The notes below the pieces were generated by a model, which did no database searches, was not told the DNA's origin, and saw only the letters and a program-made list of their open reading frames with translations. The position numbers and the translations under genes were made by a program. This document shows positions 1 through 5,861 of a stretch of 18,987 nucleotides of DNA, in pieces (positions within the stretch are counted from its first letter, which is position 1; every line of letters begins with the position of its first letter). The stretch is from an uncultured Actinomyces sp. (GTDB taxonomy: Bacteria > Actinomycetota > Actinomycetes > Actinomycetales > Actinomycetaceae): assembly GCA_937926195.1 (NCBI GenBank), contig CALEXZ010000140.1, positions 1 to 18,987 on the forward strand. The letters are read 5' to 3'.

Positions 1-833
1 GACGCGGCCGCCTTGTCGATGCTCACGGGATTCGACCTGGACCTGGCCCGCCAGGACCAGCCAGAGCGCTAACCGGATCCGGGGCCAGTCGTTACGCCCA
101 GACCCCGCCCCGCCCTCGAGGCCGTGGTGGGGCCCTGGCCGGGTGCACGACGCCGTCCTGGAAGGCCCGTCGCCGCCTGGCCCACCCCAGCCGATCTGAA
201 GCGAGCGGGCAAGGCAAGGATCGACGCCAGGCTCAAGAAGCACGGGTGCAGGCGGCACGCCACCTGGGCCGGCCAGATCGTCTCGGCCCTGGAGCACCAG
301 ACCGTGGTGGTCGCCGGCACCGACGCAGCCGCAACGGTGCTACCTCACCTGGCCAGGCAGCTCATCGCCCGCCGCGCTCAGCGGGCCGATGTCGCCGCCC
401 AGGTCGAGGCCCTGGTGCAGGCCCACCCTCTTTACGAGGTCCTGATCTCCATGCCCGGGACCGGGGTCCCGGCCGCCGCCGTCCTTGCTGGCCCAGACCC
501 TGGGCAAGACCTCCAGGCACCGGAGCCCAGCTGGCCTCCTACTCCGGGCTCGCTCCCGTCACACGCCGCTGCGGCTCATCGATCCGTGGTGAGCACGTCT
601 GTCACGGCGGCAACAAGAGGCTCAAGCGCGCCATGTTCCCCTCCGCCTTCGCCTCCCTGCGCTCCGACCCCGTCTCCCGGGCCTACTACCAGCGCAAACG
701 AGACCAGGGCAAGCGTCATAACCAGGCCGTTCTCGCCCTGGCCCACCGCCGCATCCTGACCCTGCACGCCATGATCCGAGATGGAGCCCTCTACGACCCA
801 CAACCAGCCACGAAACTACCCGCCGCCGCTTGA
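1..833 (+). pseudogene. IS110-family transposase remnant, multiply frameshifted, 5' end off window
   Basis: This is the C-terminal two thirds of an IS110-type DEDD transposase/recombinase. Family-typical segments appear in successive frames. Frame 1 from base 1 reads LSMLTGFDLDLA and hits TAA at 70-72. Frame 2 around 62-90 reads SANRIRGQ. Frame 1 from about 160 reads VAAWPTPADLKRAGKARI, then TVVVAGTDAAATVLPHLA and ISMPGTGV. Frame 2 gives LGKTS near 500, and frame 3 from about 530 to the TGA at 831-833 reads SYSGLAPVTRRCGSSIRGEH, then GNKRLKRA, DPVSRAYYQRKR and GKRHNQAVLALA. The SIRGEH and GNKRLK blocks are the conserved transposase_20 (C-terminal) domain. At least four frame changes plus a stop mean no intact enzyme can be made. 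The RuvC-like N-terminal domain would lie left of the window. Family assignment is firm; exact shift points are approximate. IS110 elements lack terminal inverted repeats, so the element end cannot be placed. Confidence 0.88.
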
Positions 834-845
834 CACACCACATAG

Positions 846-870
846 GGGCACCCCCCGGCAGGGGGCGCCC
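846..870. terminator. GC hairpin between transposase relic and cycA, possible terminator
   Basis: A stem of nine to ten pairs (846-855 with 861-870, one A/C mismatch, 5-nt loop) lies between the transposase relic reading right and cycA reading left. Its position between convergent genes suits a bidirectional terminator. There is no T-tract on either side, so factor-independent termination is uncertain. Confidence 0.35.
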
Positions 871-893
871 TCGCCGTCGGTGACGCCCCCGCC

Positions 894-2279
894 TCAGCGC
901 CGCGCCCGCCGCCGGTGGACCGCCCAGGCCACCGCCATCGCCACGAACCACAGCGGCGAGACGAGCAGCGCCTGGCGGGTGTCCTGCGCCAGCGTGAGCG
1001 TCCAGGCGACGAACACGAAGAAGGCCAGGCTTCCCCAGGCCGCCACCCGCCCGCCGGGCACCTTGAAGGCGCTCGCCTCGTGACGCTCCGGGTAGCGCGT
1101 GCGGTAGCGCAGGTAGGACACGACGATGACGCCCCACACGACGATGAACAGGACGGAGGCCACCGTCGTCACGGCCGTGAAGGCCGACATGATCGAGCCC
1201 GACAGGCTCATGAGCGGGATCGAGGTCAGCAGGCCCACGCAGGTCACCAGCAGGGACCAGCCGGGCACGCTACGGCCCGTCAGCCGCTTGAACACGCGCG
1301 GCGCCTGACGGGCCCAGGCCAGGCCGTAGAGCATCCGGGAGGTGGAGTACAGGCCGGAGTTCGCGCTCGAGGCCGCCGCGGTGAGCACGACGAAGTTGAC
1401 GACGCCCGCGGCCACCCCGAGCCCGGCGAGGGCGAACATGGACACGAAGGGGCTGTCCTCCGCGGAGACCTCCCGCCAGGGGGTCACCATCATGATGGCC
1501 GTCAGCGCCCCGACGTAGAACAGCACGATGCGCACGGGAATGGCGTTGATCGCCCGGGGCAGGGTGACGTGTGGGTCCTTGGCCTCCGCCGCCGTCGTGC
1601 CGATGAGCTCGGTGCCGATGAAGGCGAAGACGGCGATCTGGAAGGCCCGGGCGAAGCCACCGAAGCCGCGCGGGAAGAGCCCGCCGTCGGACCACAGGTT
1701 GGTCACGGAGGCGACGGCCCCGTTGGGGGCGGTGAAGCCCACGGCCACCATGACCACGCCGATGGCGACGAGCGCGAGGATCGCCACGATCTTGATGATG
1801 GAGAACCAGAACTCGATCTCCCCGAAGGCCTTGACCGTCGTGAGGTTCATGGACAGCAGCAGCGCGACGGTGACGGTGGGCGGCAGCCACAGGGGCACCC
1901 CCGGCCACCAGAACTGGACGTAGCCGGTGATGACGACGACCTCGGCCACAGCCGTCACCAGCCAGGAGAAGTAGTAGGTCCAGCCGGTGAGGAACCCCGC
2001 CCACGGCCCGATGAGGTCGGCGGCGACGTCGGCGAAGGACTTGTAGCTCAGGTCCGAGAGCATGACCTCGCCCAGGGCCCTCATGACGAGGAAGAGAACC
2101 GCACCAATGAGGGTGTAGACGACGAGCACGGAGGGGCCGGCCAGTGAGATGGTCTTGCCGGAGCCCATGAACAGGCCGGTGCCGATGGCCCCGCCGATGG
2201 CGATGAGCTGGACGTGGCGGTTGGTGAGCCTGCGCTGGAGCTGGCCCCCGGCAACGATCTCGTCGACGGTCTTCGACAT
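894..2279 (-). CDS. cycA: D-serine/D-alanine/glycine permease (CycA-like, APC superfamily)
   Basis: A 461-residue proton-coupled amino-acid importer of the cytoplasmic membrane, amino acid transporter (AAT) branch of the APC superfamily. The N-terminus carries the family signature LTNRHVQLIAIGGAIGTGLF in TM1, followed by MGSGKTISLAGPS. Along its length it matches E. coli CycA from memory: YKSFADVAADLIGPWAGFLTGW, MNLTTVKAFGEIEFWF, QIAVFAFIGTELIGTTAAE, LPRAINAIPVRI, then SSANSGLYSTSRMLYGLA and a terminal DTRQALLVSPLW block. About twelve hydrophobic segments are evident and the length is normal. The ATG at 2279 is chosen because AGGAGG lies 5 nt upstream and because it starts where relatives start. 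It diverges from the DUF2079 operon, so the 102-nt gap holds both promoters. The family assignment is strong. The substrate (D-Ser, D-Ala, Gly, cycloserine) is inferred from overall similarity; a related neutral amino-acid permease is the main alternative. Confidence 0.93.
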   Translation of the reverse strand: MSKTVDEIVAGGQLQRRLTNRHVQLIAIGGAIGTGLFMGSGKTISLAGPSVLVVYTLIGAVLFLVMRALGEVMLSDLSYKSFADVAADLIGPWAGFLTGWTYYFSWLVTAVAEVVVITGYVQFWWPGVPLWLPPTVTVALLLSMNLTTVKAFGEIEFWFSIIKIVAILALVAIGVVMVAVGFTAPNGAVASVTNLWSDGGLFPRGFGGFARAFQIAVFAFIGTELIGTTAAEAKDPHVTLPRAINAIPVRIVLFYVGALTAIMMVTPWREVSAEDSPFVSMFALAGLGVAAGVVNFVVLTAAASSANSGLYSTSRMLYGLAWARQAPRVFKRLTGRSVPGWSLLVTCVGLLTSIPLMSLSGSIMSAFTAVTTVASVLFIVVWGVIVVSYLRYRTRYPERHEASAFKVPGGRVAAWGSLAFFVFVAWTLTLAQDTRQALLVSPLWFVAMAVAWAVHRRRARR

Positions 2280-2308
2280 ACGGCCTCCTGGTTGCGGGAC
2301 GTGAGGGC

Positions 2309-2338
2309 AGCCTACGTCCGTGCGCCCCGGTCACTGAA
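2309..2338 (-). promoter_or_regulatory. Probable sigma70-type promoter of cycA
   Basis: On the minus strand TTCAGT (2338-2333) and TAGGCT (2314-2309) are separated by 18 nt. Transcription would begin near 2302 and leave a short leader of about 23 nt carrying the AGGAGG ribosome-binding site. This is motif matching only. Confidence 0.4.
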
Positions 2339-2367
2339 CCCGGACGCCCCCGGACTGCGCCACTCGC

Positions 2368-2373
2368 TAGGAT
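2368..2373 (+). promoter_or_regulatory. -10 element TAGGAT, likely leaderless start of the DUF2079 operon
   Basis: TAGGAT ends 8 nt before the ATG at 2382, and no purine-rich ribosome-binding site is present between them. This is the arrangement seen for leaderless actinobacterial transcripts, in which the start codon is at or next to the transcription start. No good -35 hexamer is visible. The site also argues for the start at 2382 rather than an upstream in-frame codon at 2214, which would overlap cycA. Confidence 0.5.
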
Positions 2374-2381
2374 CGTGGCCG

Positions 2382-3854
2382 ATGAGCCTTCTCGCACGCG
2401 CTGTCCGCCGTCCCCCTGCCGACGTCCCGCCCGCGGTGGTGGCGGTCGCCGTCGGCGCTGTGCTCATGTGCACCTACTCGGTGGGCCAGTGGACCTCGAT
2501 GTACGTCCCCAGCTGGGACCTGGCGATCTTCTCCGAGCTGGCCAAGGCCTACGCGCACCTGCAGGCCCCGGTCGTGCCCATCAAGGGCGAGGGCTACAAC
2601 CTGCTGGGGGACCACTTCCACCCCATCCTCGTGCTGCTCGGCCCCGTGTGGGCGCTGTGGCCCTCCCCGCTGGCGCTGCTGCTCGTGCAGGACCTGCTGC
2701 TGGCGGTCTCGGCCTGGCCCGTCACCCGCCTGGCGGCGCGCACGACCGGCCCCTGGGTCGGCGGGGCGCTCGGCGTCGTCTACGTCCTGTCCTGGGGTAT
2801 GCAGGGGGCCGTGGCCGCCCAGTTCCACGAGATCGCCTTCGCGGTGCCGATGCTCGCCTGGGCCTCGGTGGCCTTCGTCGAGGGCCGGTGGTGGGCCTGC
2901 GTGCTGTGGACGGCACCGCTCGTGCTCGTCAAGGAGGACCTGGGCCTGACCGTGCTCCTGGCGGGGCTGGCGATCGCGTGGCGGGGCCGCGACGACGAGC
3001 TGCGCCTGGGCCGTCACCGTCTCACCGGCACGCACCTGGGCCTGGGGCTGGCGCTGTTCGGCGTCGTCTCCTTCCTGCTGACCGTGCTGGTGCTCCTGCC
3101 GGCCCTGTCGCCGACGGGTACGTGGGAGTACGGGATCGGGGGCAACTCGGGTGACGGGTCGACGGCGACCACCGTCGCCGGGGGCCTGCTGGGGCGCCTG
3201 CTGTCGCCGCCGGTCAAGCTGGCGACCCTGGGGGTGCTGGTGACGACGGCGGGGCTGGTGGGGCTGGCCTCCCCCTGGATGGCGCTGGTCCTGCCGACCC
3301 TCGCGTGGCGCTTCCTGTCCGGCAAGGAGACCTACTGGCAGTGGGAGAGCTGGCACTACAACGCGGTGCTCATGCCCGTCGCCGCGGGGGCGCTGCTGGA
3401 CGTCCTCGTGCGGCTCAAGCGGGGTCGCCCGTGGATGCAGGCGCCGGTGCCGGTGCGCTGGCTCACCGTGGTGGCGGTGGGGCTGCCCGTCGTCCTGGGG
3501 GTGGCGACGGCGCAGCGCCTGCCCCTGGCGGACATGCTCGACGAGGGCTGGGGCCGCGAGCCGTCGCGCGCGCAGGCTGCCCGGCAGGTCATCGAGACGA
3601 TCCCGCCGGGCGCGACAGTGGAGACGGACCTGGGTCTGCTCGCCTACCTCGTGCCGAGCGCACAGGTGTACTGGGTGGGCAGCTCCTCGGTAGACACCGA
3701 CTACGTCGTCATTGACGCGCGCTCCTCGGCCTGGGGCGGCAACCCGCCCACCGACGCGGCCCGGTGGGCGATGAGCACCTCGCAGTCGGGCGCCGTCTAC
3801 GAGCTGGTCCTCAGCATCAACGGCTACCAGGTGGCCCGCCGGGTGGGTCCGTGA
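2382..3854 (+). CDS. DUF2079 family polytopic membrane protein
   Basis: A 490-residue integral membrane protein. The N-terminal half shows the DUF2079 hallmarks: SWDLAIFSELAKAYA early, then GDHFHPILVLLGPVWALWPSP, followed by AQFHEIAFAVPMLAW and VKEDLGL. About ten hydrophobic segments precede a C-terminal soluble part (from about residue 385) with IPPGATVETDLGLLAYLVP and DTDYVVIDARSS, typical of the family's extracytoplasmic tail. The fold resembles GT-C glycosyltransferases, but no activity is established and none is claimed. The ATG at 2382 follows a TAGGAT box; an in-frame upstream start at 2214 would overlap cycA and adds non-family residues. It heads a tight + strand operon: its TGA overlaps the GTG of the first FluC gene by 4 nt. 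Confidence 0.85.
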   Translation: MSLLARAVRRPPADVPPAVVAVAVGAVLMCTYSVGQWTSMYVPSWDLAIFSELAKAYAHLQAPVVPIKGEGYNLLGDHFHPILVLLGPVWALWPSPLALLLVQDLLLAVSAWPVTRLAARTTGPWVGGALGVVYVLSWGMQGAVAAQFHEIAFAVPMLAWASVAFVEGRWWACVLWTAPLVLVKEDLGLTVLLAGLAIAWRGRDDELRLGRHRLTGTHLGLGLALFGVVSFLLTVLVLLPALSPTGTWEYGIGGNSGDGSTATTVAGGLLGRLLSPPVKLATLGVLVTTAGLVGLASPWMALVLPTLAWRFLSGKETYWQWESWHYNAVLMPVAAGALLDVLVRLKRGRPWMQAPVPVRWLTVVAVGLPVVLGVATAQRLPLADMLDEGWGREPSRAQAARQVIETIPPGATVETDLGLLAYLVPSAQVYWVGSSSVDTDYVVIDARSSAWGGNPPTDAARWAMSTSQSGAVYELVLSINGYQVARRVGP

Positions 3855-4231
3855 CCTACCTGCTCGTTGCCGCGGGCGGGGCGGCCGGGGTCCTGGCCCG
3901 GGCGGCCCTGCTGTCGCTCGTCCCGACGGCGCCCCTGGCAGGCGTCCTGGCCGTCAACCTCGTGGGGTCCCTGGCGCTGGGAGTGCTGTACGGCTTCCTT
4001 GAGGAGCGCACGGTACGCCGGGGGCGCGAGCTGCGCCTGGCGGCGGGCACGGGCTTCCTCGGGGGCCTGACGACCCACTCGACCTTCGTGCTGCAGTCCG
4101 TGGGCCTGGTCGGCCAGGGGCATCTGCTCATGGCGCTGGCGCACCTGCTGGGCTCGGTGGCGGCGGGCGTGCTGGTGGCCGCCGTCGGGCTGGGCCTGGG
4201 CGGGGCCCTGGGACGCCGGGGGCGCGCATGA
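3851..4231 (+). CDS. crcB: Fluoride channel subunit FluC/CrcB, first paralogue (Phe-box variant TTHSTF)
   Basis: A 126-residue, four-helix membrane protein of the Fluc family, which exports fluoride passively as dual-topology or paired dimers. Visible marks are GGAAGVLARAAL in TM1, the pore Asn in AVNLVGS (Asn36) and the TM3 break GGLTTHSTF (residues 71-79). The family consensus there is TTFSTF, with two pore-lining phenylalanines. Here the first is His76 and the second is kept as Phe79. The GTG at 3851 overlaps the preceding TGA by 4 nt, and its own TGA overlaps the next ATG by 4 nt (4228-4231), so translation is coupled. Other in-frame starts upstream would lie inside the DUF2079 gene. Two adjacent non-identical copies suggest an obligate heterodimer. 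No fluoride riboswitch is seen upstream. Confidence 0.88.
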   Translation: MTYLLVAAGGAAGVLARAALLSLVPTAPLAGVLAVNLVGSLALGVLYGFLEERTVRRGRELRLAAGTGFLGGLTTHSTFVLQSVGLVGQGHLLMALAHLLGSVAAGVLVAAVGLGLGGALGRRGRA

Positions 4232-4599
4232 CCTGGGTGTGGCTGGCGGTGGCCGGCGGGCTGGGGGCCGTGGCCCGCTACCGGGTGGACCTGCTCGTGC
4301 CGCGCGGCGAGGGCGCCCCGCGGGGCACGGTCGTGGTCAACATGAGCGCCTGCCTGCTGCTGGGGCTGGTGACCGGGGCGTCGACGGCTCTGTCCTCGAC
4401 GGTGGTCACGGTGCTGGGTGCCGGCCTGCTCGGCGGCTACTCGACCTTCTCCACGGCGAGCGTGGAGGGGGCGCGGCTGGTTCTGGAGGGGCGGTGGGGC
4501 TCCGAGGCGGCCCACGCGGCGGGCATGACGCTGGGGACGGTGGTGTGCGCCTGGCTGGGCGTGACCATCGGGACGGTACTCGTAGCGGCTCGGGTCTGA
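4228..4599 (+). CDS. crcB: Fluoride channel subunit FluC/CrcB, second paralogue (Phe-box variant STFSTA)
   Basis: A 123-residue four-helix Fluc family subunit. GGLGAVARYRVD marks TM1 with the conserved Arg-Tyr pair, VVVNMSACLLLG holds the pore Asn (Asn38), and GGYSTFSTASVEGARL is the TM3 break. Here the first Phe-box residue is kept (Phe74) but the second is Ala77, the reverse of the partner gene. The ATG overlaps the partner's stop (ATGA), which favours stoichiometric production and assembly with it. It is followed after only 12 nt by the thioredoxin-fold gene, so all four genes are probably co-transcribed. The assignment is confident. The statement that it works only with its partner is inference from the complementary substitutions. 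Confidence 0.88.
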   Translation: MTWVWLAVAGGLGAVARYRVDLLVPRGEGAPRGTVVVNMSACLLLGLVTGASTALSSTVVTVLGAGLLGGYSTFSTASVEGARLVLEGRWGSEAAHAAGMTLGTVVCAWLGVTIGTVLVAARV

Positions 4600-4611
4600 G
4601 AGACTGCCCGT

Positions 4612-5529
4612 ATGAGTACGGTCCCGAACCCCGACACCGACGCCCCTGACACGTCAGAGACCACTGCGTCCTCTCACGCCACTGAGCCGCCTCACTCCGC
4701 CGAGTCCTCGGCCTCGGCCCCGGCCTCACCGGTCGGCGGTCGGTCGGCTCCGCACCCGGCGATCCTCGCGCTGCTCATCATCATCGTCGTGCTGCTGACC
4801 GCGATCGCGGGCCTCCTGGTCGTGCGCCACCAGCGCAGCAACGCGACGGGCACGATGACCTCCCCGGAGCCCGCGGCGACGAGCGCGGCCCAGGAGGCGC
4901 CCGCCTCCCCGGCCGCGCAGCCGACGACCGAGCCGACCGCCGCGACGACGGTGACCGACGAGCAGCTCCTGGCGATCATGCACGGTGAGGTCCACCGCGA
5001 CCCGCAGGACGGTCAGGCGAAGGGTGATGCGAACGCACCTGTCGTCATGGTCCTGTACTCGGACTTCTCGTGCCCCTACTGCACGTTGTTCGCGCAGAAC
5101 ATCGAGCCTGCGCTTGCGGACCTGGTGGAGAACGGCACGCTGCGGGTGGAGTGGCGTGACCTGGCGCAGATCTCCGAGTCCTCGCCGCTGGCCGCCCAGG
5201 CGGGTGTCGCCGCGGCGAACCAGGGGCGCTTCTGGGAGTTCCACGACGCCGTGTACGCGGCCGCGGACCCGCAGGGCCACCCGGAGTACACGGAGGAGTC
5301 GCTCGTGGCCTTCGCCCAGGCGGCGGGTGTTGAGGACCTTGAGCGTTTCCGTGCGGACATGACCGCGCAGGAGACGGTGGACCGAGTGGCTCAGGCCAAG
5401 GAGCACGCCTACCAGCTGGGGATCAAGGGCACGCCCTTCCTCATCATCAATGACGCCTTCATCAACGGATACGCCCCGGTGGAGTACGTGCGCCAGACGA
5501 TCCTGGACCAGGCGGCGCTGGTCGGCTGA
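4612..5529 (+). CDS. Membrane-anchored DsbA-like thioredoxin-fold protein (CPYC)
   Basis: A 305-residue protein. Residues 1-48 are a Ser/Ala/Pro/Thr-rich cytoplasmic tail. About 49-72 is one strongly hydrophobic helix (ILALLIIIVVLLTAIAGLL) followed by VRHQR. Residues 75-125 are a low-complexity Pro/Ala/Thr linker, and 130-305 form a DsbA/thioredoxin_4 domain. The active site is DFSCPYC (Cys154, Cys157) after VVMVLYS, and the cis-proline loop is KGTPFLI (Pro275). An inserted helical domain contains the GRFWEFHDAVYAA block. It probably makes or shuffles disulfides in exported proteins outside the membrane, as in other oral actinobacteria that use oxidative folding. It is 12 nt downstream of the second fluC gene, so it is probably last in that operon. 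The palindrome at 5573-5645 follows. The oxidase role is family inference; an isomerase is possible. Confidence 0.88.
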   Translation: MSTVPNPDTDAPDTSETTASSHATEPPHSAESSASAPASPVGGRSAPHPAILALLIIIVVLLTAIAGLLVVRHQRSNATGTMTSPEPAATSAAQEAPASPAAQPTTEPTAATTVTDEQLLAIMHGEVHRDPQDGQAKGDANAPVVMVLYSDFSCPYCTLFAQNIEPALADLVENGTLRVEWRDLAQISESSPLAAQAGVAAANQGRFWEFHDAVYAAADPQGHPEYTEESLVAFAQAAGVEDLERFRADMTAQETVDRVAQAKEHAYQLGIKGTPFLIINDAFINGYAPVEYVRQTILDQAALVG

Positions 5530-5572
5530 GCCCCGGCGGCGGCCGCACCTGCGCCCGCACCCGCCTGCCTCC

Positions 5573-5645
5573 GCCCAGATCCTCGGTTTGCGCTCGAAAG
5601 TACGGCAAAACGCCGTACGTTCGGACGCAAACCGAGGATCTCGGC
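5573..5645. repeat. 73-bp imperfect palindrome, copy 1 of an intergenic repeat
   Basis: The left arm (GCCCAGATCCTCGGTTTGCG, then CTCGAAAGTACGGC) pairs with the right arm ending CGCAAACCGAGGATCT and CGGC, around a loop of about 5 nt near 5606-5610. Only about four positions in a stem of roughly 34 pairs mismatch. A second copy lies at 9776-9850. The inner CCTCGGTTTGCG core is identical in the two, while the outer bases differ in a pair-preserving way (AGAT/ATCT here, AACT/AGTT there). It sits between the DsbA-like gene and the pullulanase promoter. It could act as a terminator or RNA-stabilising hairpin, or be a small mobile repeat; there is no T-tract. Confidence 0.85.
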
Positions 5646-5700
5646 TTATGGGAGCGGGCACGGGCGCGGGCGCGAGCGCGAGCGAGGCGAGCCGCCTGGC

Positions 5701-5717
5701 CTGCAAGAACCTTGCAG
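5701..5717. promoter_or_regulatory. Operator CTGCAAG-N3-CTTGCAG upstream of pullulanase
   Basis: CTGCAAGAACCTTGCAG is a perfect 7-bp inverted repeat with a 3-nt centre, 4 nt before the likely -35 box. A further CTTGC half-site follows at 5721-5725. From memory, CTGCAAG/CTTGCAG motifs occur in Streptomyces amylase and malE promoters, where the LacI-family regulator MalR (Reg1) acts. The proposed reading is maltose/starch-responsive repression of the debranching enzyme. No such regulator is encoded in this window. Confidence 0.6.
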
Positions 5718-5721
5718 AGTC

Positions 5722-5751
5722 TTGCGTCATCTCGACACTGTGACCTACGCT
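5722..5751 (+). promoter_or_regulatory. Probable promoter of the pullulanase gene
   Basis: TTGCGT (5722-5727) and TACGCT (5746-5751) are 18 nt apart and directly follow the operator palindrome. Transcription from near 5758 would give a leader of about 100 nt before the GTG at 5862. Confidence 0.45.
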
Positions 5752-5861
5752 GCCTCAACGCGTCCACCTCGGAACGAACCGGGCACGAGCCCCTCATTCC
5801 CCCTGATTCTCATCCTCGTTCCTCCCCGTTGGGGCGCGTCGGCACAGACGAAGGAGTCACC

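Noticed and set aside
915..2147. 410-residue + strand frame opposite cycA
   Set aside because: His/Asp/Gly/Arg-rich shadow translation with no motif; the opposite strand encodes an unmistakable permease.
2214..2381. 56-codon N-terminal extension of the DUF2079 protein
   Set aside because: It overlaps the cycA start and both promoters, has no family similarity, and the TAGGAT-ATG arrangement supports 2382.
3700..3860. Fluoride riboswitch before the FluC pair
   Set aside because: The upstream sequence is coding for the DUF2079 C-terminus and overlaps the FluC start, leaving no leader for a riboswitch.
4600..4611. Separate promoter for the DsbA-like gene (GAGACT before ATG 4612)
   Set aside because: Only 12 nt separate it from the upstream gene and the hexamer is weak; co-transcription is simpler.
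5712..5861. 50-codon extension of the pullulanase from a TTG at 5712
   Set aside because: It would start inside the operator/promoter and precede a clear ribosome-binding site. The signal peptide fits the GTG at 5862.
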